NCBI GenBank assembly: GCA_020796225.1
Contig: CM036767.1
Location: 18,803,927 to 18,867,926 of the forward strand
Source of the DNA: Arion vulgaris
Lineage: Eukaryota > Mollusca > Gastropoda > Stylommatophora > Arionidae
Direction: 5' to 3'
DNA: 64,000 bases
The notes beneath the pieces are model-generated. The model did not search any database, was not told where the DNA came from, and saw only the letters and a list, made by a program, of their open reading frames with translations. Both the position numbers and the translations under genes were made by a program. Shown here piece after piece: positions 10,040 through 20,639 of this stretch. Position 1 is the first letter of the stretch, and the number at the start of each line of letters is the position of its first letter.

Positions 10040-13000
10040 TTGCTATGGGTGTCAGTAAACACACGGGTCAAGATCTGAAAATAATGCAGTGGAACGCGGA
10101 AGGCGTTAGAAACAAAAAAAAATAGAGCTGCAAAATTTTCTGAAGGAGCACGCCATCGATGTGCTCATCCAAGAAACACATCTTACCAGCACGCACAGAT
10201 TCTCCATTAGAGGCTACGAAATCTTCAGGCAAGACAGGGAAGACCGACCCAAGGGGGAGTCATGGCGGCCGTCAAAACAGGTTCTCAGCCTGGGAAACGC
10301 ACCACTCCCAATCAACTGATACAGAAGCGATAACCATCTGCCTAAAAACCAACGACAAGGAAATCACAATTTGCAACATATATTCACCACCAAACAAATT
10401 TATCCACTTAAACAACATACAACCAAACACAGAAAACTGGATAATAGTTGGAGATTTCAACAGCCATTCTCCTAGCTGGGGGGTACTCTGACCTAAATAT
10501 AAAAGGAGAGGAAGTAGAAGACTTCATCATCAACAACAGTCTTGTTCTGCTAAACAAACCTGGTGACCCACACCCCATACTACTCCGACCTTGGAGAACA
10601 ACCACCCCAGACCTAGCAATAGCGACTGAAGATGTTGAAAAATTCCTGAAGTCGAAGTGTGACAACCAACTAGGGGGCAGTGACCATAAACCCATAATAA
10701 TCTCCATGAAGGGACAGAGGAACACCCCAAAGGGAACACTCACCCCCAGCTGGAACTATGAGAAAGCAAATTGGAATATCTTCACCTCACACCTAGAAGA
10801 AGCCATCAAGAACATGAAAATAAAGAAAATAGCCCTAAACCGCAAACTCCAAACATTCAACAGCTGGGTTCTAGATGCAGCAAAAACAAGTATACCAAGA
10901 GGAAAAAGGGGAAGACTACGACCCTATTGGCCCCCTAAACTGAAGAGCTTCACGCTGAACTCAGCATACAAAGAGAAAACATGGAAGCAGACACCACAGA
11001 CGAAAATGTTACCCTACACAACAAGACAAAGGCTATATTTACCAAAGAAAAGAAGAAAAGCATGAGAGACAGCTGGCATGAAAAAACTGCCTCCTTAAAT
11101 CTAGAAAAAGACACTAAAAAACTATGGAACCTCACAAAAACCCTAAACGGTGACAGGACAGAACGGACCAAAACTGTGCTACACACAGACACAGGATTTG
11201 TCACCGGCAGAGCAACAGCAGACCTATTAGCTAGAACCTATCAATTGGAAAGTCAGGTCCAAATTCAACAGGCAAGAAAAAGGAAGTTAAAAACCAGTCA
11301 AAGCAACTGTTGAATAGTCTTGACTCTACAATCCCAACAGACAGCATGACAGCTATGTTTACCCTGCAGGAGCTAGAAGACCAAATAAAAAAGTAAAAGG
11401 AGAAAATGGCACCTGGAGCGGATGGAATTACCAATGAATTCCTTAAACACCTTGGTCCTCTTGGCAAAGGTTTCTCCTCAGCATTTTCAACCAGAGCTGG
11501 AAAACAGGTCAAGTTCCATCAACCTGGAAGGAGGCACACATCTACCCATCCTGAAACCAGGCAAGGACAAAAATGACCCAAAGAGCTATAGACCCATCAG
11601 CCTACTCAGCTGTGCAGGGAAATTGATGGAGAGGCTAGTAAACAGGAGACTGACATGGTACCTAGAAACAAACTCATTGCTCACCCCGCCCAGACCGGTT
11701 ACAGACAAAACAGAAGCACAGAGGACCAACTGGCTTACATCACCCAGGACATTGGAAACGCCTTCCAGGAAAGAAAGAAAGTAACAGCCATATTTTTTTG
11801 ACCTCTCCCGGGCATTTGATACGGTATGGCACGATGGCCTAATGCTGAAAGTCCTACAAACAGGAGTCTCCCACAACATGTTCTCCTGGATCAGAAACCT
11901 CCTCTCCCGACGTACAGCCAGAGTAAAAATAGACAACCACCTCAGCAAGATGCAAAAATGAAGGAAGGAGTTCCACAGGGCAGTGTGATAGCACCAACGC
12001 TATTCCTAATATACATAAATGACATCACCAAATGCTGCAACGGCAAAGACAGTAGGCCTCAAAACAAACACAGGAAAAACAAAAATTATGACAAACAGTG
12101 AAATCCAACAACCAGTAATGTTAGAAAATGAAACACTGGAAAGGGTTGAGCAGTTTACATATCTTGGTAGCGTACTGACACTAAATGGTGGCACAGAGGA
12201 AGATATAAAATCATGTCTAAGTAAGGCCAGAACCGCTTTGCCAGAATGAAACCAGTATGGAAGTCCAAAATCTACAATAGGACCACAAAGCTTAAACTCT
12301 ATAAAAGCATTGTTTTGCCAGTTTTGCTCTACGGATCGGAGTGTTGGAGGATGACCAAAGGAGATACTAGCAGGCTGTCAGTTTTCCACCACTCTTGTCT
12401 TCGCAGAATCTTGGGAATCTTTTGGCCAGTAAAAATATCCAATAACCAACTCCTCCAAGACACAAGACAAGAGGCAATGAATGACATACTCAAAAAGAAG
12501 ATGGAAATAGCTGGACATGTTATGAAATGAGACAAGAAATGCCTGCAAGGATAGCCCTCACTTGGACACCAGAGGGGAAAAAGAAAGAAAGGCAGACCAC
12601 GGACAACATGGAGGCGCATGATGGAAGAGGGAAATGGACACCGCATCTCTGACGTGGGGCTCTGCTGAAGGTTGCAGGACAGGAGAGCATGGAAAGTCTT
12701 TTCTGAAGCCCCATGTGTCACTAGGCATGACGGGATTAAGTAAGTAAGTAAATGCTGCCCCCAGAAGGTCTCAAACAGCCTACATGCAGCGACTTCGCAA
12801 TCTGGACAGCTGCAGAACACACTCAAAAACATCATATTTACTACAAAAACAGTGGAAAAAGTGGAGAACTGGACAAAAAGCTGGGGCCTCAAAAATTTAA
12901 ACCCCACAAAAACCACAGCAACTGTTTTTTCCTCTCCCACACAAGGAAAAAGTATCCATCAATTTAGAAAACGAAACAATACCCCAAACAGATACACCAC

Positions 13001-14474
13001 CTTCCTTGGAATCACCCTAGACAGCAGACTTACCTGGAAGCCAAACATAGACAAAATTCAAAGAAAAGCCATACAAAGACTTGCTGTGATGAAGAAACTA
13101 GCTGGCACGTCCTGGGCGCAAATTCAAAAATATTAAAGCAGGTCTACACGGGAGCAGTCAGACCCATCATGGAATATGGCTCCAGCTCTTGGACAACAGC
13201 AGCCAAAACAAACACACACAAACTAGACAAGGTACAAAACATGGGCCTAAGAATAACTCTGGGAGCAATGAAAAGCAGTCCTATCGTAGAAATGGAAAAA
13301 CCTGCAGACATAGAGCCTCTAGAACTCCGCAGAAAATTTAAAACACTCACCCAGTTTGAAAAACTAAAACGGCTGAAAGAACACCCTCTACACACAAAAT
13401 TCCAAGAGAAAACAAAAACAGACTTGCAAGGAAAAGTCCCAACCATCTGGCCAGAGAATTTCATATGCAACATACAGGCATTCTAGAAACTGACCCAGAA
13501 ATGTGGAACCCATAATACCAGAGCCATGGACATGCTACCAAACACGGCCCAAATACACCTAGAAGTCTCAGGAATAATCTCCAAAAATATACAAACAGAG
13601 ACAGAGCAAAGAGCCATTTCACTCCAAATGCTACAAGAGCAATATCCCACCAGCACATGGACACATGTGTTCACAGATGGCTCAGCCACAGATGCTACCA
13701 GAAAGGGAGGCAGCGGAATCTACATCACTCACCCTCAAGGAATCACAGAAACACACTCTCTGGCAGCAGGAGAAACATGCACCAACTTTAGAGCAGAGGC
13801 AACAGCCCTTCTTGCAGCCATACAGATTCTCAACGACCAGCAAGTGTCAGCAAAAATATTGCAGTCTTTAGCGACTCAAGATCCGTTCTCCAGGCTATCT
13901 CAAGTCCCAGACAAGACAAGCTCATTCAGGACATACGCAAAATATCAGCTTGTTGTCAAAAAAATTCGAACTGGTCTTACAGTGGATACCAGCTCACTGT
14001 GGCATACCAGGAAACGAAAAGGCTGACAAACTCGCAAAGGCGGGAGCCTAACACAACACCACCCAACACAAAGTTTTACAGAAGCAAAGACTCTCCTGAA
14101 ACAATCCAGGAAAATGATCTGGAGAAAAACAAATGGAGGATACAGGCCAGAGCACGACAGTATAAATACACTAAACAGAAAAGCACAGACCACAATCTTC
14201 AGACTTAGAACAGGACACTGCAGTCTCAGAGCACACCTCCACAGAATGGGTCCCAGGGACTCGGCGGCCTGCACCTGTGGAGCACCAAAGCAGTCCCAGA
14301 GCACATCCTGCAAGACTGCCCTAGTCTGAGTAGTGAGAGATTGGAGATCTGGCCAACAGAAACAACACTACAAGACAAACTATGGGGAACCGGTGAAGAC
14401 CTCAAGCGCACCGCCCTGTTTATGACACATACGGGAGTAGTCGCATAGCAAAAAGTTGAATGCAGAAGAAGAAG
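10040..14474 (+). mobile_element. Non-LTR retrotransposon (LINE-1A), near full length, inactive
   Basis: Domains in order on the plus strand: apurinic-type endonuclease (MQWNAEGV at ~10,087, QETH, NIYSPP, VGDFNSHSPSWG at ~10,449, GSDHKPI at ~10,675); reverse transcriptase (PGADGITNEFL, PKSYRPISLL, FFDLSRAFDTVWHDG at ~11,797, GVPQGSVIAPTLFLIYINDI at ~11,965); RNase H (VFTDGSAT at ~13,668, QWIPAHCGIPGNEKADKLAK at ~13,980); and a C-terminal CxC...PEHILQDCP motif at ~14,272. The ORF ends near 14,450, followed by a short 3' end with a GAAGAAGAAG tail. Layout fits the RNase H-bearing I/Jockey-related group. Frameshifts and stops are spread throughout. The catalytic FADD site of RT is lost near 12,785 (only SDFAIWTAAE remains). 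It is interrupted by another LINE at 12,039-12,749. The 5' border is approximate. Confidence 0.9.
12039..12749 (+). mobile_element. 5'-truncated LINE nested in LINE-1A, 9-bp TSD
   Basis: This 711-bp insertion encodes the end of a different reverse transcriptase: VGLKTNTGKTKIM, FTYLGSVLTLNGGTEEDI, KLYKSIVLPVLLYGSECW and a HVMK...GRPRTTWRRMMEE tail. It ends in TAAG repeats. The direct repeat AAATGCTGC flanks it at 12,030-12,038 and 12,750-12,758. Removing one copy restores the LINE-1A frame between INDITK and the lost RT active site. The C-terminal type resembles RTE/CR1-like elements. It is younger than LINE-1A. Confidence 0.9.
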
Positions 14475-14648
14475 CTATGGTGTCATAAGAAATAAGTGTT
14501 TGTGGTTCGAATTCTGTGTTTGGTATTTTTTTTTCCAGAAGCCCCCAATACTGGTTCATTGTCTATTTATTGACCACATTCATTGGCTCTGGTGTTCTGA
14601 AGGTCATCGTCACTGCTTAACTATAAATACACCCAAAAAGCCTTCAAT

Positions 14649-14854
14649 TTTTTTTTTCAGATCCAGAAGCACTTGAGCTTTCAGCTCTTCTGCTCGGTGC
14701 CATAGACATCGTAACCCTTTGGTTTGGTGCCACGAACACCGTGAATCTGGAGAACCTGTGACTTTTCTGTCAGCCGCGGAATTGAACCGCACTCACAGAA
14801 GGCGTGTCACTCGCCGTCCAACGCGCTACGAACACGCTGGGCAGGCGGGCAAAA
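14649..14854 (-). mobile_element. SINE-D copy with 14-bp TSD
   Basis: On the minus strand a tRNA-like head (GTTCGTAGCGCGTTGGAC, then GCGGTTCAATTCCGC) precedes a ~110-bp body (GTTACGATGTCTATGGCACC, GCTCAAGTGCTTCTGGATC) and a poly(A) tail. The direct repeat AAAAAGCCTTCAAT flanks it at 14,635-14,648 and 14,855-14,868. Other copies are at 38,123 and 39,158. Confidence 0.92.
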
Positions 14855-14868
14855 AAAAAGCCTTCAAT

Positions 14869-15469
14869 ACAGATGCACAAACTCCATTGCATCAGCAAAG
14901 ATTCTCACAAAATGAACCGCCTAGCCTATCTCATGGCACAACCCTCTAAATAAAAGTGATGGAATTAACCATCCCCTTACAAGACAGTAGTGGCATCGAA
15001 CAAAACATAATACTGACAATCATCATCTTGAACTGAAGTTCAAATTGCAGACAGATATATTGAAGATGAGATTGGAGCAATTATGGACTTGTTTCTTGTG
15101 CAATGAAGATGATTTGATGACTAGCAATTATAACTAGTACCTCACAGTTTTACGCAAATTTTACCAAAATTTAATGGCTTCCAGGTATAAAAAAGCGGCG
15201 AGCAATGGAACAGGCTGATATTCTGAATTCCCTATGGGAGAGATGATGTGTAACATGATTCAAGCAACAATCTAAAACTCTAACCAGACTGCAAAAATAC
15301 CAATTCAAATGTAGTGTAGCCAATGAAGAATAGTAAACCAACAAAGAAACGTTATTGTTTGACTCGAAGATAAATACTGAGATGCAGCACTTATTGGCTC
15401 GATATGCAGTGATTAATGTCCAACGACTAAACTAAACTTTACCACAAAATAAAGGAAAAATGTTAATAC
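14869..15469. other. MCU intron, no feature seen
   Basis: AT-rich sequence without recognisable repeats or coding. It is the upstream end of the intron that also holds LINE-1A and the SINE-D copy. Confidence 0.5.
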
Positions 15470-15542
15470 CTGTATTGGATAAAGGCAGACGGCTGAACTG
15501 ACGAAAATTGTGATTCTTAAGATAAAACTTCACAAATATAAC
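15470..15542 (-). CDS. MCU: MCU exon just before the beta-grasp N-terminal domain
   Basis: The frame is open for 24 codons (VIFVKFYLKNHNFRQFSRLP, then LSNT) plus one G. It is bounded by an acceptor (tatccacag) and a donor (ACAG|gtatta). The leftover G joins the AT that opens the exon at 9,851 to make an aspartate codon, giving ...SNT-D-VTVYLRDG. Human MCU has PSDDVTVVYQNG at this point. The phase match and the basic, serine-rich character near a mitochondrial presequence support the call, but this segment itself is poorly conserved in the family. Confidence 0.6.
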
Positions 15543-15821
15543 CTGTGGATATAAGATAAGAAAGAAAATATAACATAACTTCTACAACTTCATTGCTTAA
15601 ATTTACAATAACAGTTAGTAGCTTCAATGCACTATTTACAGTATGTAGGAATGTACTGACAAATACTGTTTATAATGGACTGAAATAACCATAACGCATT
15701 GAGAGTCTTTTCGAACGGAGGAGTTTCAGAGTTGTGAATTCCAGTCACAAGATTGAGAGAGATGGATGTCGATATTGGTACAGCCCCAAAAAAATGACAT
15801 ACCAAATATGCACGCAAAAAA

Positions 15822-15919
15822 AATTAATTAACAACGAACTGGTGTGTTGGGCCACTGGACGCTGCTGAACAACTTATTGAGGCGGTGATCGGAGCACCTA
15901 TGAACATGAGTTCTTTGAT
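15822..15919 (+). mobile_element. LINE C-terminal fragment (EHLWxCPEC family)
   Basis: It reads approximately RTGVLGHWTLLNNLL..SEHL, like 60,700-60,830. A SINE-A copy has inserted into its end, and the element may continue briefly after 16,179. Confidence 0.55.
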
Positions 15920-16168
15920 CGCCCGAGTGGTTACCGGGCCCAAATTTGGGCTGTAAAGAATAGAACCACTGTTACCTGCCATGCATGTCGTAAGAGGCGA
16001 CTAAGGAGGTTTGGCTGAAATCGGATGCATGTGTCCTAAACGTGTAGAAGTCTTATGCGTTTAGGGGCCTACCACACCAATGTGCAACGTATACACGTTC
16101 TTGGCAAAGATCAAACATATCACAAAGAGTGATTAAAATTGGCCGTAAAGAACAGACGCAAAGAAGAA
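15920..16168 (+). mobile_element. SINE-A copy (short form), reference copy
   Basis: Order: head GCCCGAGTGGTTACCGGGCC; core AAGAATAGAACCACTGTTAC and GCATGTCGTAAGAGGCGACT; right part GTGTCCTAAACGTGTAG, GTGCAACGTATACACG and CACAAAGAGTGATTAAAA; tail CGCAAAGAAGAAG. GTTCTTTGAT flanks it at 15,910-15,919 and 16,169-16,178. The head is only loosely tRNA-like. Other short copies are at 9,401 (-), 26,809 (+), 40,748 (-) and 62,097 (-). Confidence 0.9.
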
Positions 16169-16380
16169 GTTCTTTGATGACAGTTCTCATTCATTTGAGG
16201 ACCATCTTCATTGAACAATGGAAATGCCTATAATTGCTCCGATCTCCTCCAAAGCATGTATTTCAGTGCGTTTAGACTAATAACTCCCATTCTGTGCTGG
16301 TTGATGTATCTACTGGGGTTTCTCCAACCATCTTACAAGGTGAGATCAGAGTACCAGTTTTAGACTCCGAATCTGCTAGT

Positions 16381-16620
16381 GTGTTGCCGGGGCCCACAAG
16401 GGAGCAAAACAAAATAGCACTGCGACCCACAAGGCATGTCATAAGAGGCGACTAAGATAGAGGCCTGGGAAAGCTATCCTAGTAAATAAAAAGTGTAGCA
16501 GAAATCAGATGTACTGGCATACTTGTGGGCGCATAACTGACACAATGTACAAACGCTCTTAGTCTCAGATCACAAAGAGTGGTTTAACAAGTGGTCAATA
16601 TGGAGCGTTTAAGAAGAAGA
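16381..16620 (+). mobile_element. SINE-B copy
   Basis: Order: GTGTTGCCGGGGCC head, AGCACTGCGACC, GGCATGTCATAAGAGGCGAC, TAGTAAATAAAAAGTG, CTTGTGGGCGCATAACTG, GCTCTTAGTCTCAGATCACA and the tail TATGGAGCGTTTAAGAAGAAG. The middle shares GCATGTCGTAAGAGGCGACT with SINE-A, but the head and right side differ. Confidence 0.8.
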
Positions 16621-16695
16621 AAATGTTGACCCCATCACATACCACTTAATAATCGCATAAATAGAATTGAAGCACAACACACTCCAGAGTGCTAG

Positions 16696-16947
16696 ATGTG
16701 TGCACATCAACATGAAAGAGTTTACCAAAACTTCTTCAGGTGCCAAGCAGGAAATGATGTCAGGAAGATCCTTCTTCCTCCAGGGCCGGACAAATGGAAC
16801 ACTTTATATGAAACAAAAGAACAACTTATAAACAAATATAGATCCTATTACATAGCACTGGGTAAGAGCCTAAGTGTCACTGGGTCATTGAAGAAGAAGT
16901 ACATTAGCTCTTTCCGTATGCAGTTATTTCCTGAGTTTAACGGTTAA
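16696..16947 (+). other. Open frame of unknown nature
   Basis: An 83-codon frame containing VRKILLPPGPDKWNTLYETK. It resembles no family I know. Its end overlaps the left edge of the TTAA-flanked MITE (16,914), so the full frame is unlikely to be one gene. It could be a fragment of a transposon protein. Confidence 0.2.
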
Positions 16948-17732
16948 TTCAAGGGAGGTAATAAAAACTTAAAAATCTTTACTCTCCAATAAATAAACAT
17001 ATATATAATCTGATTAGATACTAATTTTAAGAAAACTGGACAACCTAATAGAATAACAAGGTTAAAAATTAGTAGAGTCAAATAGTAGAAGTAAATCTAG
17101 AAAGACTTCTTATAAGGGAAACCACCCGAGTGGTTACAGGGGCCCAAATTTGGGGTGTAAAGAATAGAACCACTGTTACCTGCCATGCATGTCGTAAGAG
17201 GCGACTAAGGAGGTTTTGCTGAAATTGGATGCACGTGTCCGCTAGGGAATGCTAACCCGAAACAAATGCTTGCAGAAAACGGATGCACCAGGCCGTAAGG
17301 CGTATAACATGGTGCAATGACCCCTCACAATGTGGAATGGATAATGGATCTCGGTCGCCAATCTGACTGAGATTTAGCTACGCAGTAAGAATATCAGACC
17401 TACCATCACGAGGGTCGCCAAAATTTACTGCGGGAAGAGGCTGGCACAAACAGGGAAGCAGAAATCATAGGAATTATATCCTACAGAACTGCCCCAGTAT
17501 GCAGACTTGAGAAGAAAGAGGTGGCCCACTTACACTAGCGTCCAAGACAAACTGTATGGCATGGCTGATAATCTGAAGCAGACTGCTGCCTTTATTAGAA
17601 AATCAGAAATCCCAATCTAGTGAGAATGCAGAAGAATAAGGGAAACAACTCGAATGGCACAGTGTATGGCAAATGGCATTAAGCAGAAATACGCTGTGGC
17701 GCAGTGAGCGGTGATTGGCGTGGAAAGAGTTA
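16914..17732. mobile_element. TTAA-flanked MITE (family T1), copy 1, carrying a SINE
   Basis: Ends are inverted repeats TTAGCTCTTTCC and GGAAAGAGTTA (consensus TTAACTCTTTCCAC). Inside are CAGTTATTTCCTGAG, TTAATTCAAGGGAGGTAAT, ACTGGACAACCTAATAG and AAAGACTTCTTATAAGGGAA. The family recurs at 19,761-20,376 and 61,535-62,464. A TTAA target suggests a piggyBac-type non-autonomous element; that assignment is inference. Without its inserted long SINE the element is about 300 bp. Confidence 0.75.
17123..17636 (+). mobile_element. Long-form SINE-A with LINE-derived 3' half, 10-bp TSD
   Basis: The first ~110 bp match the SINE-A head and core. The remainder departs after GTGTCCGCTAGG and is unrelated to short SINE-A. 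The last ~210 bp read as the C terminus of a LINE ORF: a CPS...WPT pattern, then TSVQDKLYGMADNLKQTAAF, IRKSEIPI and a stop, then GAGAATGCAGAAGAA. LINE-1A ends CPSLSSE..WPTETTLQDKL, LKRTALF..., stop, AATGCAGAAGAAGAAG. TAAGGGAAAC flanks the copy at 17,113-17,122 and 17,637-17,646. The second copy is at 41,566-42,064. Confidence 0.9.
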
Positions 17733-18606
17733 GACTTCAAAATGTTGATACACCATACCTTGTGCTGCCGCTTGTGTAGACTGTTTGAACATGATGTGAA
17801 TAATCTTTTCTGCGCAGATAAGCCTCTATTCAATATCTTTCGAAATGGTCCTACTGAAGCCATCATTATAGTCAGTTCTTTAAAATATTATCAAGAATAT
17901 AAGTTAAAAATTTCAAACATACAGGACGTCATTTCACATTAAACAGTTACATTTTAAAAAAGTATAAAAACACAATTAAAAGAACAAGAAACAAATTAAA
18001 CAACCAACTGTTCTTGATTATACTATGTGTATCACATACATTAATATTGTGCTATTCAAACATATCTTTTTATTCAAGGATGTTAATATTTTGTTGGAGG
18101 AAGACTCCATATAAGAGGAACTGCGGTGATTGAGAATGACAGAGTTTGGCGTCAAATGTGGAATGAGGAGAGAGGGGCATGAAAAATGATGGTTTCGACA
18201 AGTGTGTAGCCAACATCAAAGACAGATTTGTGGAGATCCATGAAGGTCTACGCCAGCCGGTACAGCACTTGATGATGAAGTCAGTGTGCAATGGGAACAG
18301 TCAGCATACATATTCAGAATGCCAGTCTAAAATGAATAATGATCACAGAAGAGGTTGAATATTAATTTTCGTTGTTTCTACAAAGTTTCTTTGTTTCAGA
18401 CATTTCTTTCCTCTGCCATTTATTCTCTGGTACATCAAGTGATCTGTTTATCTTCTTAATTTTCAGATTGTTTCTCTGCCTTGGTATCTCTTCTATCTTT
18501 CATTTGCTAAAGCTATGTGATTATGTCCACTTGTTTAATCCTCATCATTGGCCTCTTTATCTCAGGAGACAATAGGTTTTGCATTACATAGTTTGTTCTG
18601 TGCTTC
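17733..18606. other. No clear feature
   Basis: AT-rich DNA with short open frames on both strands (for example 17,715-17,942 plus and 18,372-18,575 plus). None has splice context or a recognisable motif. Confidence 0.4.
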
Positions 18607-19750
18607 TTCTTCTGCATCCGCCCGCTGTGAATTCAGGCGTTAGCCATGACGCCTGGTATGACGCTTCTGACTGATTTTTGCATGAAAGTCTGCTTTACCA
18701 TTTGATTGGAGTCCCTCGCCATGGTTCTGTGCTGAATCATAATTAGCTCAGTCCATCTGCAGCGGTATAGGATGACAACAATCTCAGACGGTGCTGCTTG
18801 CACCTCTCTGGTGTGTGCAGAGGTGACTGTAGAGTCCAATCCTAGAACAGAATCCCCCGACCACAGGTGGGGCATACATGATCAAGGTTAGACATGTGCG
18901 TGTTGTGTGGTCTGTCTTTTCGCGCTGCTCCTTTTCTCTGTGACTCAACAATACGATGATTCTCAGCTATTCGGGTTCCTCTTTTGTTGTTACAGCGCCA
19001 CATTTGGCGATCTTGCGCAAGGATTCCCAGCACGTATTGTCTATATCGAAGCATTTCAGAGACACTTTAAGAGTGTCTTTAAAGCGTTTTTCTGTCCACC
19101 AGCTAAATGTCTGCCCCCTTCAAGCTCGCCATACATCAACTGTTTTGGGATGCGTTTATCAGGCATTCGAGCAACGTGACCGACCCATCTCAGCTGGGCC
19201 TTCTGCAACAGGGTGTTGACGCTGAATCACAATCTGTAATGGCAATCCTTGTCACAGTTGAAACTGGAACTGATACATAGGATGATCTCTGGTTTGCCTC
19301 CATATATGATGGTGTTTTATTTATTTTCTTTTTTGAGCCACCCTTCACTGTTGCTCGCCAGTCTTTTACCAATTTTCTTTTTTTATGCTGCATGACGTTA
19401 GATCACATTTGCAGGTGTCAATGAAGCAAAGTAATGGGTGCCTATGCTGTCTAGTACAGTTGTGGATTGATCATATACAATGTCCTTTGGGATTCTACCA
19501 CCATTCATAGCGCACAGATGTCCTAGCCATCTCTGACTCATTAAGTTATACATGCTTGGAATGCCAGCACTGTTCAGGATTTCTATATTGAAGATGCGGT
19601 CTTGCCATCGGATGTTGTATATTCATACCTTGAGACAGTGCATGTGGAAGGTGTTGAGGCACTTGTTTAATGATGCCCCTGTTATGACTCTCATTGCTTG
19701 ATTCTGCAATATGTTTTTTTCCCCCAAAAATGTTACTTTTGCCCATGCTG
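18607..19750 (-). mobile_element. LINE 3' part with C-terminal C2H2 zinc finger
   Basis: The minus strand encodes, with several frame breaks, RWLGHLCAMNGGRIPKDIVY, a KTL..HS.SVSEML-type segment, ILAQDRQMWRCNNKRGTRIA, ESQRKGAARKDRP and then HVCPTCGRG(F)CSRIGLYSHL, a C2H2 finger. It ends in a CAGAAGAAGAAG tail near 18,607. This is the usual C-terminal end of RTE/CR1-like LINEs of invertebrates. It is 5'-truncated and dead. Confidence 0.75.
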
Positions 19751-19760
19751 CAAAGCTATA

Positions 19761-20376
19761 TTAACTCTTTCCACATACAGTTATTTTCTCAATTTTTAAG
19801 CAGTTAATTCAAGGGAAGTTAAAAAATTTTTTTAATAAAACGATCCCAACTACTCGATCAATAAATAAACATATATATATTATTATATACTAAATTGAAG
19901 AAAACTGGACAACGCAATAGAATAACAAGGATGAAAAGTAGTAGAAGTAAAACAGTAGAAGTAAAACAAGAAAGACTTCTTATAAGAGAAGCAACTCTAT
20001 GGCGCAAAACCATGCTTGAATTATATAGATAAACAAAGAATGAAGTGGTTTGGCCACTTAATAAGAATGCACCCAAACTCCACAGTATACAGAGTCTTCT
20101 ACAACAGAACATCGGGAAAGAAGGCAAGAGGAAGACCACGGAAAAGATGGTTAGATGGCGTGGCAGCATCCTGTGAAAGAGCAAAGATAACAATCACACA
20201 AGCCACCAGAACAGCGCAAGACAAAAACAGAAAACCACGACACTGGGCAACAACCCGGTAGCAGTGTGACGGCAAAAGAAGAAGAAGAAGAACTCTATGG
20301 CGCAGAGTGCGGCTTATGGCGTGCAACGGACTTCCGCCGTGGCACAGTGTGCGGCTTAAAGCGTGGAAAGAGTTAA
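19761..20376. mobile_element. TTAA-flanked MITE (family T1), copy 2, carrying a LINE fragment
   Basis: Perfect terminal motifs: TTAACTCTTTCCAC at 19,761 and its complement GTGGAAAGAGTTAA ending at 20,376. The interior shares CAGTTATTTTCTCAATTTTT, TTAATTCAAGGGAAGTTAA, ACTGGACAACGCAATAG and GACTTCTTATAAGAGAAG with the other copies. A LINE end has inserted at 20,007-20,290. Confidence 0.85.
20007..20290 (+). mobile_element. 5'-truncated LINE end, 14-bp TSD
   Basis: It encodes YIDKQRMKWFGHLIRMHPNS, TSGKKARGRPRKRWLDGVA and NRKPRHWATTR, then a stop and (GAA)n. The direct repeat AACTCTATGGCGCA lies at 19,993-20,006 and 20,291-20,304. Related fragments are at 36,835-37,350 (+) and 51,620-51,800 (-). 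Confidence 0.9.
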
Positions 20377-20639
20377 AGGATTGGTCTCCCTCGTTAAGTA
20401 TATTGCGTTTGTAACCACTCAAATGATCCCCAGGTTGAGACTAAGTTTTTCATTATTGTCATTCTAAGTATTGCTTAACACTTAGTGGACAAGGCAAAAG
20501 CCATGTTTTTATAAGCCATTTGTTTTTAGAATAAAAAACTTCCTTTAATATGGCTCCTGGTAAAATGGCATCCAAATTAAAGTCACATAGTGTGACGTTT
20601 GGTAAACAAGGAGTTGAAGACTTTTTTTCCATTTGTGGA

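Larger units (their letters stand above)
6225..15542 (-). other. MCU: Gene: mitochondrial calcium uniporter, partial
   Basis: Four minus-strand exons are recognisable, in the order 15,470-15,542, 9,681-9,851, 7,506-7,603 and 6,225-6,362. Together they give the N-terminal domain and the first coiled coil of MCU, the pore-forming subunit of the inner-membrane calcium channel. The first exon (presequence) was not found, nor were the exons for the pore helix with its WDIMEP motif and the C-terminal coiled coil. The former should lie above 15,542; the latter below 6,225, in the poor-quality stretch or outside the window. The intron 9,852-15,469 holds the LINE at 10-14.5 kb. The gene is divergent to the CDP-diacylglycerol synthase gene. 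Its paralogue MCUB is an alternative, because the residues that separate them lie in the missing exons. Confidence 0.85.
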
